From the NCBI GenBank assembly GCA_038248985.1, contig JBBRWV010000098.1, positions 1 to 14,624 on the forward strand: 14,624 bases of DNA. The letters are read 5' to 3'. The notes beneath the pieces are model-generated. The model saw nothing but the letters and a program-made list of their open reading frames with translations, had not been told where the DNA came from and did no database searches. Position 1 is the stretch's first letter. Every line of letters begins with the position of its first letter. This DNA comes from JBBRWV01 sp038248985 (GTDB taxonomy: Bacteria > Planctomycetota > Phycisphaerae > WQYP01). Positions 1 through 4,975 of the stretch are shown in pieces. Both the position numbers and the translations under genes were made by a program.

Positions 1-74
1 GGAGGAGAGGGAAATGGGCGGGAAAAGGAGGGTAACTTGGCTGAGGGCTAAGGATGTCAGTTTTGGTACTTTCA

Positions 75-100
75 GGGGGCGCGGGTGGGGGGGAGGGGGG
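75..100 (+). other. Potential G-quadruplex (four G-tracts)
   Basis: Four G-runs (75-79, 83-85, 87-93, 95-100) are separated by loops of one to three bases, which fits the canonical intramolecular quadruplex pattern. It lies in the gene-poor left end. In such a G-skewed region it could be a by-product of composition; no function is shown. Confidence 0.4.
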
Positions 101-343
101 TGAACGAGTGATAGGAATTTTGATTTCGGGTGGGCGTGGTGGAGTGGGGCGGGGGTGAGGGATTTATAAGGTGGTTGCGCCGATTGGGTTAGAGATTGGT
201 GCGGTGACGGTGGGGGAGATTGCGGTGAGTATTGCGGCGGAGTTGGTGGCGGTAAGGAGGGGATTTGGGGGAAAGGTGGTGGGGCGGATGAAGATGGGAA
301 GGGGGAGGTGGATGGGTGGTTGGATAGGGGGAGTTGACGTGGC

Positions 344-383
344 AAGGTTCAAGGTTCAAGTTTCAGGACTGGACAGTATACTG
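344..383 (+). promoter_or_regulatory. Probable promoter/operator of the DUF433-DUF5615 pair
   Basis: A perfect 10-base palindrome CAGTATACTG (374-383) contains TATACT (377-382), a good -10 hexamer. A weak -35 candidate TTCAAG (355-360) lies 16 bases upstream, inside a short repeat of AAGGTTC. A symmetrical site over the -10 box is the usual arrangement for toxin-antitoxin operons that repress themselves. The palindrome and -10 are read directly; their role as operator is inference. Confidence 0.4.
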
Positions 384-432
384 ATGGGGTGCATTGGCGC
401 TGAATGTGTTTTTGAAATGGGGAGTGTGCTAG

Positions 433-762
433 ATGAGTTTTGCGGTACAAATGGAATCTCCCCCTTTGCGGGAGGAGAAGGATGGCAGCTTGCGGGTAGG
501 GGGATCGCGTGTGTTGCTGGAGTTGGTGGTTCGGGCGTTTGAGGATGGGGCAACGGCGGAGGCGATAGTGCAGCGGTATTCGACGTTATCGCTTTCGGAT
601 ACATACGGGGTGATTGCGTATTATTTGCGGCATAGGCAGGATGTCGAGGCGTATATGGCGAGGCGGGAAACACAAGCGGAAGAAGTGCGGGAGCGAATCG
701 AGGGTCAGCAGGGGGATTTGGGTGAAATTCGACAACGGCTGCAGACGCGTCGGGAGCTTTGA
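433..762 (+). CDS. DUF433 family protein, probable antitoxin of a VapBC-like pair
   Basis: The 109-residue protein has the DUF433 layout: an N-terminal strand region with DGSLRVGGSRVLLELVV (about residues 17-33), then a winged-helix-like part with GATAEAIVQRY and SLSDTYGVIAYYLRH. The C-terminus (about 72-109) is a charged helix rich in Glu, Arg and Gln. DUF433 proteins typically act as DNA-binding antitoxins for PIN-like toxins. The start at 433 is preceded by GGGGAG about 8 bases upstream; an ATG six codons later is the alternative. The stop is 6 bases before the GTG of the PIN-like partner, so the two are surely co-transcribed. The antitoxin role is inferred from family and pairing. Confidence 0.8.
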   Translation: MSFAVQMESPPLREEKDGSLRVGGSRVLLELVVRAFEDGATAEAIVQRYSTLSLSDTYGVIAYYLRHRQDVEAYMARRETQAEEVRERIEGQQGDLGEIRQRLQTRREL

Positions 763-768
763 GGGAGC

Positions 769-1131
769 GTGGGGCTGCTGGCGGATGAGAATTTCAATCG
801 GGACATCGTGCGTGGGCTGCTTTTGCGGATGCCGACGTTGGATGTGGTGCGGGTGAAGGATGTGGGATTGATCGGGGTGGACGACGCGGGGGTATTGGCG
901 TGGGCGTCGGAGAATGATCGGATTATTTTGACACATGATCGCGCGACGATGCCGGATTTTGCGTATGGTCGACTGAGGGAGGGACGAGCGATGCCGGGGA
1001 TGTTTGTATTAAATGATCGTCTGCCTGTTCGGCGTGCGATGGAAGAAATTTTGTTGATGGTGGAATGCAGTGGGCGGGGTGAGTGGCGGGCGGGTGGTGT
1101 ATTTGCCGTTGTAGGGGAGGGTAACGAATAA
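769..1131 (+). CDS. DUF5615 PIN-like toxin (putative ribonuclease)
   Basis: This 120-residue protein matches the DUF5615/Mut7-C PIN-like family. It opens with LLADENF (residues 3-9, acidic D6 and E7) and has a central DDAGVLAWASENDRIILTHDR (38-58) in which D57 stands where the conserved 'TxDxDF' aspartate is expected. The conserved acids suggest a metal-dependent RNase, as in other PIN toxins. The start is GTG at 769, only 6 bases after the DUF433 stop, with AGGGAG directly in front, so translation is probably coupled. The C-terminus after about residue 100 is Gly-rich and looks like extra tail. Which RNA it would cut cannot be told from sequence. Confidence 0.8.
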   Translation: MGLLADENFNRDIVRGLLLRMPTLDVVRVKDVGLIGVDDAGVLAWASENDRIILTHDRATMPDFAYGRLREGRAMPGMFVLNDRLPVRRAMEEILLMVECSGRGEWRAGGVFAVVGEGNE

Positions 1132-1133
1132 AT

Positions 1134-1160
1134 GGCCACGAAAGGCACGAAAGACACAAA
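1134..1160. repeat. 9-nt tandem repeat (three copies, CCACGAAAG-like)
   Basis: Just after the toxin stop are three degenerate 9-base units, CCACGAAAG, GCACGAAAG and ACACAAAAG. From memory, strings of this kind are widespread intergenic repeats in Planctomycetota and Verrucomicrobiota genomes and often give rise to false small ORFs. A T-rich tract follows (1170-1217). I see no gene between 1132 and 1288. Confidence 0.55.
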
Positions 1161-1288
1161 AGTTGGAGTGGTTTTTTTGCGGGGATGATTTTGTTTTGTT
1201 TTTAGTTTTGTTTTTACGATGAAGTTGTCGGAGGCGGCGATTTTTCGGAGGATGGGCAGGGCTTCTTTGGAGAGAATTCAGGAATGGA

Positions 1289-1597
1289 TCAGGCGGCGAT
1301 TGGTTTGCGGGTGAAGGCGACGCGGGCTTCGTAGCCGAGGGAGGCGAGGATGCGGAGCATGAGATCGGTGGAGACTTGTGCGGTGTTGCGGTTGAGGATG
1401 GCGGTGAGGCGCGTGCGGGATGTGTCGGCGGTTTTGGCGACTTGGGCGTGGGTGAGGCCGGAGACGGCGACGACTTGGATGATTTTATTGTTGATCTGGC
1501 GACGGACGTGGAGTTCGGCGGCATCGGCGGGGGAGAGGTTGAGGGCGCGCGCGAGTTCAGTGGCATTGCGGGTGATAATGGGTTTAGTTTTTGGCAT
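1289..1597 (-). CDS. higA: HigA-type antitoxin, XRE-family helix-turn-helix
   Basis: This 102-residue protein carries an XRE/Cro helix-turn-helix in its middle and C-terminal part: GLTHAQVAKTADTSRTRLTAI (about residues 48-68), then a helix with LMLRILASLGYEARV. The N-terminal segment (residues 9-35) is the extra region typical of HigA-like antitoxins paired with Gp49-type toxins. It starts inside the 3' end of the toxin gene (14-base overlap), with AAGGA about 9 bases before the ATG, so translation is likely coupled. As known for the family, it should neutralise the toxin and, with it, repress the operon through the palindrome at 1925-1942. Family assignment is firm; autoregulation is inference. 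Confidence 0.85.
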   Translation of the reverse strand: MPKTKPIITRNATELARALNLSPADAAELHVRRQINNKIIQVVAVSGLTHAQVAKTADTSRTRLTAILNRNTAQVSTDLMLRILASLGYEARVAFTRKPIAA

Positions 1598-1916
1598 TGA
1601 GAAGTTCCTTCAGGCGTTTTTGTGCGAGTTGGGTTTCGGATGGGGGCGTTTTTGGTGTTTTTTTCTGGAACGCGTGGAAGACGAGGACGGCCCGGTGGTG
1701 TTTGACGATATAGAAAGCGCGGTAGATGCCAGAGGCATCTTTGACTCGGAGTTCGCAGGCACCGGGTGCGACGGAGGGCATCGAACGGGAGAGAGGCAGG
1801 GTGAGAAATGCGCCGTGCTGGAGGTCAAGGATTGCGCTGCCGAGGGCGACGCGGACATCTTGGGGGAAGGAGCGGAGGGTGCGAAGCGCAGCGGGGTGGA
1901 AGATCGCGGGTTGCAT
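1584..1916 (-). CDS. higB: HigB-type toxin (phage Gp49-like, RelE superfamily)
   Basis: The 110-residue protein matches the Gp49-like HigB family (DUF891). Marks are SFPQDVRVALGSAILDLQHG (about residues 16-35), the core ELRVKDASGIYRAFYIV (55-71) and the ending VFHAFQKKTPKTP with a C-terminal helix AQKRLKELL. Relatives are ribosome-dependent mRNA endonucleases that stop translation until bound by HigA. It is the first gene of the pair, as usual for higBA, and overlaps higA by 14 bases. No Shine-Dalgarno motif precedes the ATG. Instead a -10 box ends 6 bases before it, which suggests a leaderless message. lptB ends 136 bases away and is transcribed toward this gene, but a dedicated promoter lies between. 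Confidence 0.87.
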   Translation of the reverse strand: MQPAIFHPAALRTLRSFPQDVRVALGSAILDLQHGAFLTLPLSRSMPSVAPGACELRVKDASGIYRAFYIVKHHRAVLVFHAFQKKTPKTPPSETQLAQKRLKELLNAKN

Positions 1917-1922
1917 GGGTGG

Positions 1923-1951
1923 ATTGTCTCATATTTGGGACATTGGATCAA
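1923..1951 (-). promoter_or_regulatory. higBA promoter with overlapping operator palindrome
   Basis: On the - strand, TTGATC (1946-1951) and GACAAT (1923-1928) are spaced by 17 bases, and GACAAT ends 6 bases before the higB ATG. The 18-base imperfect palindrome TGTCTCATATTTGGGACA (1925-1942; 7 of 9 pairs complementary) covers the spacer and most of the -10 box. A bound HigA dimer there would block the polymerase. The sequences are read directly; the operator role is inferred from location and from the way HigA antitoxins act. Confidence 0.5.
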
Positions 1952-2052
1952 GAGGCCTGCGGGCAAGATGCGTGCGTCATGAACGATGACGGGGCCGCGA
2001 AGATGCGGGGGGCCGTTGATAAGGTGTGGGAATTGTTTTTGGGGGTGGGGGG

Positions 2053-2790
2053 TTAGCCGAATTCGTCGCCGCGGAAGGAGTGGCCGAGGTAGGTTTGACG
2101 GACGAGAGGGTTGTTGATGAGTTCTTTGGGGGTGCCGGCGGCGAGGACTTTGCCGTCGGAGATGATGATGGCGCGGTCGCAGACTTCGAGGGTGCGTTGG
2201 ACGTTGTGGTCGGTGATGAGGATGGCTTTTCCGAGGGAGTCTTTGAGTTGGCGGATTTCGCGTTGGAGGTCTTCGACGGCGATGGGATCGACGCCGGAGA
2301 AGGGTTCGTCGAGGAGGATGAGGGAGGGGTTGGTGATGAGGGAGCGGGCGATTTCGAGTTTGCGTCGTTCGCCGCCGGAGAGGGTGACGGCTTTTTGGTG
2401 GCGGGTTTTGGTGAGGCCGAACTGTTCCATGAGGCGGGCGGCTTCTTCGCGGCGTTGGAGGGCGGATTTGCGGGTGGTTTCGAGGATGGCGAGGAGGTTT
2501 TGTTCGACGGTCATGCGTTGGAAGATGGAAGGTTCCTGGGAGAGGTAGCCCATGCCTTTGCGGGCGCGTTGATACATGGGGAGCTTGGTGATGTCGAAGC
2601 CGTCGAACATGACTTGGCCGCCGTCGGGGACGACCATTCCCATGACCATGCGGAAGGTGGTGGTTTTGCCGGCGCCGTTGCGGCCGAGGAGGCCGACGAC
2701 TTCGCGGTGTCCGACTTCAAAGGAGACCTGGTCAACGACGGTGCGAGCGGCGTAGCGTTTGATCAGGTTGGTGGCTTTGAGGAGGATCAT
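2053..2790 (-). CDS. lptB: LPS export ABC transporter ATP-binding protein LptB
   Basis: This 245-residue ATPase has all ABC motifs: Walker A GRNGAGKTT (36-44), Q-loop SQEPSIF (Q85), signature LSGGERRKLEIA (137-148), Walker B LILLDEP (157-163), D-loop SGVD (165-168) and the switch histidine in TDHNV (H195). The sequences LSQEPSIFQRMTVEQN and LLDEPFSGVDPIAV are typical of LptB rather than of amino-acid or drug exporters. In the family, LptB sits on the cytoplasmic face with LptF/LptG and drives lipopolysaccharide transport to the outer membrane. Length matches the usual 240 or so. It stands alone here: no lptA, lptC, kdsC or rpoN next to it. Only a weak upstream TAAAAT (2814-2819) is visible as a promoter element. 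Confidence 0.92.
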   Translation of the reverse strand: MILLKATNLIKRYAARTVVDQVSFEVGHREVVGLLGRNGAGKTTTFRMVMGMVVPDGGQVMFDGFDITKLPMYQRARKGMGYLSQEPSIFQRMTVEQNLLAILETTRKSALQRREEAARLMEQFGLTKTRHQKAVTLSGGERRKLEIARSLITNPSLILLDEPFSGVDPIAVEDLQREIRQLKDSLGKAILITDHNVQRTLEVCDRAIIISDGKVLAAGTPKELINNPLVRQTYLGHSFRGDEFG

Positions 2791-2920
2791 GCGGGGTGCT
2801 CGGAAGGGGGAAGATTTTAGGCCAGGCGCCCGGTGCGTCGGCGGACTCTTGAAGGATGCCGCATTGTGCAGACGAAGGGGGGTATTGGCAAGGCAAGTGA
2901 GGCGGGGAAATTGAATTTGA

Positions 2921-3382
2921 TCAGGCCGGGGGAGGGATGAGGGAAGGGGAAGGTGGAGGATTTAGGGATTCGGATTTGAGGAGAGGTTTTCCGCAGTGTC
3001 GGCAGAAGCGATCTGGGGGATCATGGAGCCAGCCGCAGTTCTGGCAGAGAGGGCCGCGGGGCGGATCGATGGATTCATCGCCTTCGACGATGCGGGCGAC
3101 GCGAGCGACTTGGGCGCGGAGGAGGTACCAGAAGCCGAGGACGAGGGTGAGGGTGGAGACGATGAGGAGGGCGTAGGCGAGGATGACGCGGAAGGGGGAA
3201 TCGGCTTCGATTTTGAGGGCGGAGAAGATGGAGGAGCCGAAGATGAGCGAGCCGGCGACGGCGGTGAGGACGCCGAGCGTGAGCATGACGCGAGCGGCGC
3301 GGCGAGCGCGGCGGCGTTTGCGGATGACGCTGGGAGGGAGGCCGACGTCGTGAGGGTGGATGGGTTTGGGGAGGTGAGACAT
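2921..3382 (-). CDS. Membrane protein with C-terminal zinc ribbon, function unknown
   Basis: The 153-residue protein has a basic segment (residues 21-31, nearly all Arg, Lys and Ala) before two predicted membrane helices (about 32-56 and 66-88). A cytosol-type zinc ribbon follows, with C113-x2-C116 and C127-x2-C130 (the second pair in FCRHCGKPL). The tail is rich in Pro and Ser. Positive charge before helix 1 suggests both ends face the cytoplasm. Such zinc-ribbon membrane proteins are common and mostly uncharacterised. It lies upstream of lptB, same strand, 130 bases apart, so co-transcription is possible but unproven. No clear ribosome site precedes the ATG. I do not recognise a named family. 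Confidence 0.7.
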   Translation of the reverse strand: MSHLPKPIHPHDVGLPPSVIRKRRRARRAARVMLTLGVLTAVAGSLIFGSSIFSALKIEADSPFRVILAYALLIVSTLTLVLGFWYLLRAQVARVARIVEGDESIDPPRGPLCQNCGWLHDPPDRFCRHCGKPLLKSESLNPPPSPSLIPPPA

Positions 3383-3564
3383 GGGGGAGAAGACCCTTTG
3401 GAAGGGAGTTGGTTAGGAGATAACCCCAGGAATGATAGGCGGGAATGGGGTGGTGTGCATGGGTTTGGAGAGGGGAGGGTGAAATACGGAGGCATGAGGA
3501 GGGATATTCTGGAATGGATTCAGCATCACAACGAAAAAGGGTGGTAAATGGCGGAAGTTTGGGA

Positions 3565-3592
3565 TTGTTTTGTGTATATCAGGCGATATACT
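3565..3592 (+). promoter_or_regulatory. hicAB promoter with perfect inverted-repeat operator
   Basis: GTATATC (3574-3580), a 4-base gap AGGC, and GATATAC (3585-3591) form a perfect 7-base inverted repeat. Its right arm overlaps TATACT (3587-3592), a strong -10 hexamer, with TTGTTT (3565-3570) 16 bases upstream as a weak -35. The -10 ends 6 bases before the ATG at 3599. HicB proteins of this type bind palindromes in their own promoter, so this is the probable operator. It also argues that translation starts at 3599 and not at the earlier ATG 3548. Confidence 0.6.
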
Positions 3593-3598
3593 AAAGTG

Positions 3599-3784
3599 AT
3601 GCCAAGTGACGTGAGATTTGCGATCGTTGCAAAGATGCTACAAGCCAAGGGCTATTATCTTGACCATGTAACAGGTTCGCATCACATTTTCTACAGGCCC
3701 GGTGCGGGATCGTTTAGTGTTCCCGTGTATCAGGGGAAGGTGAAATATGTCTATGTCCGGAAAATTGAGAAAATCCAAGGTTGA
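3599..3784 (+). CDS. hicA: HicA-type toxin (mRNA interferase)
   Basis: This is a 61-residue dsRBD-like HicA. A helix MPSDVRFAIVAKMLQAKGY leads into the diagnostic GSHHIFYRPG with the catalytic-type histidines (H27 and H28), and it ends in strand-helix VPVYQGKVKYVYVRKIEKI. HicA toxins cut mRNA and tmRNA when free. Length fits the usual 60 or so. I chose ATG 3599 because the palindromic promoter ends just before it; an in-frame ATG at 3548, directly after a TAA, would give 78 residues. The gene overlaps hicB by 38 bases. G and C counts are balanced here (G16, C14 at 3661-3720), unlike neighbouring genes, which suggests recent transfer. Confidence 0.85.
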   Translation: MPSDVRFAIVAKMLQAKGYYLDHVTGSHHIFYRPGAGSFSVPVYQGKVKYVYVRKIEKIQG

Positions 3785-4154
3785 TCCGCATCGCCCGTTC
3801 GATCCCGCCATTGTTCGTGAGGCGAAGGCCATCGCAGATAGGTATCAGCTTGTAATTTGGAAGGAAGACGGACATTACTACGGCTGTGGTGTGGAGCTTC
3901 CGAACAGTTTTGGAGATGGAAAGACCATTGATGCGTGCGCTAGTCTTACACGGGAAGCGTTCATATACACCGTTGCGACGCTGTTGGAGCACGGGAAAAA
4001 GGTGCCACCGCCAGCCATTGAGGAAATTCGGACGGAGCAGATTAATGTACGGTTGACATCGCGGGAGAAGTTGCAGTTGGAGACGACGGCGGGGCAGAAG
4101 GGGTTTAAGGGGGTTTCGGATTATGTGAGGTCGGCGGTGCTCTTGGGCAAATAA
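3747..4154 (+). CDS. hicB: HicB-type antitoxin with C-terminal DNA-binding helix region
   Basis: The 135-residue partner of HicA has the HicB RNase H-like fold in its first half: YQLVIWKEDGHYYGCGVELPN (about residues 33-53), then the helix ASLTREAFIYTVATLLEHGK. After a Pro-rich linker (KKVPPPAI), a ribbon-helix-helix-like C-terminus begins with EQINVRLTSREKLQLE and ends in SDYVRSAVLLGK. In known pairs the first domain blocks HicA and the second binds the operator. An AAGGTG motif precedes the ATG; two codons later is another ATG. Oddly, strand skew changes at the linker: 3961-4020 has G17, C17, while 4021-4080 has G22, C8 and 4081-4140 has G29, C8. The gene may be a mosaic. Confidence 0.82.
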   Translation: MSMSGKLRKSKVDPHRPFDPAIVREAKAIADRYQLVIWKEDGHYYGCGVELPNSFGDGKTIDACASLTREAFIYTVATLLEHGKKVPPPAIEEIRTEQINVRLTSREKLQLETTAGQKGFKGVSDYVRSAVLLGK

Positions 4155-4220
4155 GCTCAATTGAGGCAAGACTATCTGTTGTTCCGCGAGGTGCTCCATC
4201 GCAGGCCCCACATCACGTTT

Positions 4221-4252
4221 ATTCCCACTCGACGGTTCCGGAGAGTTGGAGG
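4221..4252 (-). repeat. Second copy of the guaA 3' end (putative att site)
   Basis: Read on the - strand this stretch ends ...GGAACCGTCGAGTGGGAATAA, coding SGTVEWE and a stop, the same ending as GuaA (PGTIEWE, stop). It matches 4978-5010 in the same orientation at about 28 of 33 positions, including 12 identical bases at the stop-codon end, with one 1-base gap. Weaker likeness may continue to about 4268. No guaA gene precedes it, so it is a stranded terminus. This is the pattern left when an element integrates in the 3' end of guaA and carries its own replacement end. Confidence 0.7.
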
Positions 4253-4304
4253 AGCGATTTCGTTGATGACATATCGAATGAATAAGTGTCGGCGGGTTCA
4301 ATAT

Positions 4305-4946
4305 TTAAGGCAATCGGGCCGGGCCGTAGAGGTTGTGGGCGCGGCCTGCGCAACGAAGCCAAAGGATGCGACGTCCATTGACGGGATTCCGCAGTTCATT
4401 GACGAAATTTGGATCAGCGACACCGACTTCCGGGGTAATGGCGAAGTCGATGACGACACCGTCAATACGCAAGTTGCAATTCATGCTTGCGTATTCCTTA
4501 TACCATCCGTGGTCACCGCCGGTGTCAGTGAATGTTCCATCCGACTGTAAGCCGAGGCTGTACTTGGGATTTCCGCCTACCGAGTTCCAAGTTGTACGCG
4601 CGGCGTCGGCGTAGTATTGCTCATAAAAGCTGATGATCTTTCCAATCGCTTCGTGGTTGGAAGCATCTGAAATATCGATGGCGATTGAGTCGCCAAAAAC
4701 CGCGGTCACTTGCTGGTAGTTATTGGGGCCAGAGAATCCTCTTGTGAGTTTCTTCTGCCACACCAGTTTTCCGACGGGCGAGGCGGGAAGGGCTTTTGAA
4801 AGTGCGTCAATTATGGGTTGGGCGGGCTCGCGTGCGAGTTGGCGGGCATTCCCGAAATAATAGCCCAAGGACGCACCAGCACCGGCAACAAATAGAAAAG
4901 CTATGAACCAACAAAAGAGCTTTGAACCAACACGAGTGGACGACAT
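4305..4946 (-). CDS. Hypothetical protein with N-terminal membrane anchor
   Basis: I do not recognise this 213-residue protein. It starts MSSTRVGSK, then has one hydrophobic helix (about residues 10-31, LFCWFIAFLFVAGAGASLGYYF) that works as a signal anchor or uncleaved signal. The remainder is soluble and polar and would lie outside the cytoplasm. It includes repeated Tyr/Gly patches (YEQYYADA, GGDHGWYKEY) and two Cys (in MNCNLRIDG and LRCAGRA). The ATG has a textbook AAGGAG seven bases upstream. It is the only gene between the two guaA-end repeats. Its codon use lacks the strong C-ending bias of nearby - strand genes, so it is probably imported. Confidence 0.7.
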   Translation of the reverse strand: MSSTRVGSKLFCWFIAFLFVAGAGASLGYYFGNARQLAREPAQPIIDALSKALPASPVGKLVWQKKLTRGFSGPNNYQQVTAVFGDSIAIDISDASNHEAIGKIISFYEQYYADAARTTWNSVGGNPKYSLGLQSDGTFTDTGGDHGWYKEYASMNCNLRIDGVVIDFAITPEVGVADPNFVNELRNPVNGRRILWLRCAGRAHNLYGPARLP

Positions 4947-4975
4947 AGCTGCTCCTTAAAAATGGTGGTGAAAGT

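Larger units (their letters stand above)
1..432. other. G-rich stretch without a convincing gene
   Basis: No reading frame here has convincing protein character. Open frames on either strand give low-complexity Gly/Val/Arg-rich or Pro/Ser/Thr-rich translations, which are what the strong G skew of the + strand produces by itself. The stretch holds a G-tract cluster (75-100), a short imperfect repeat of AAGGTTC (344-360) and a probable promoter just upstream of the first gene. A gene ending beyond the left edge cannot be excluded. Confidence 0.6.

Noticed and set aside
164..352. 62-residue Pro/Thr/Ile-rich frame on the - strand at the left end
   Set aside because: Composition is what reverse reading of G-skewed noncoding DNA gives; no start signals or motifs.
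1219..1311. 30-residue frame (MKLSEAAIFRRMGRASLE...) downstream of the DUF5615 gene
   Set aside because: Overlaps the end of higA, no ribosome site, no recognisable family; could be a fragment but cannot be supported.
3494..3547. 17-codon frame MRRDILEWIQHHNEKGW ending right before ATG 3548
   Set aside because: It reads like a natural protein end and may be a gene remnant, but it is too short to identify and the GGAGG is only one base from its ATG.
4157..4166. Palindrome CTCAATTGAG just after the hicB stop, considered as a terminator
   Set aside because: Only 5 base pairs per arm with no loop and no T-run after it; too weak to call a terminator.
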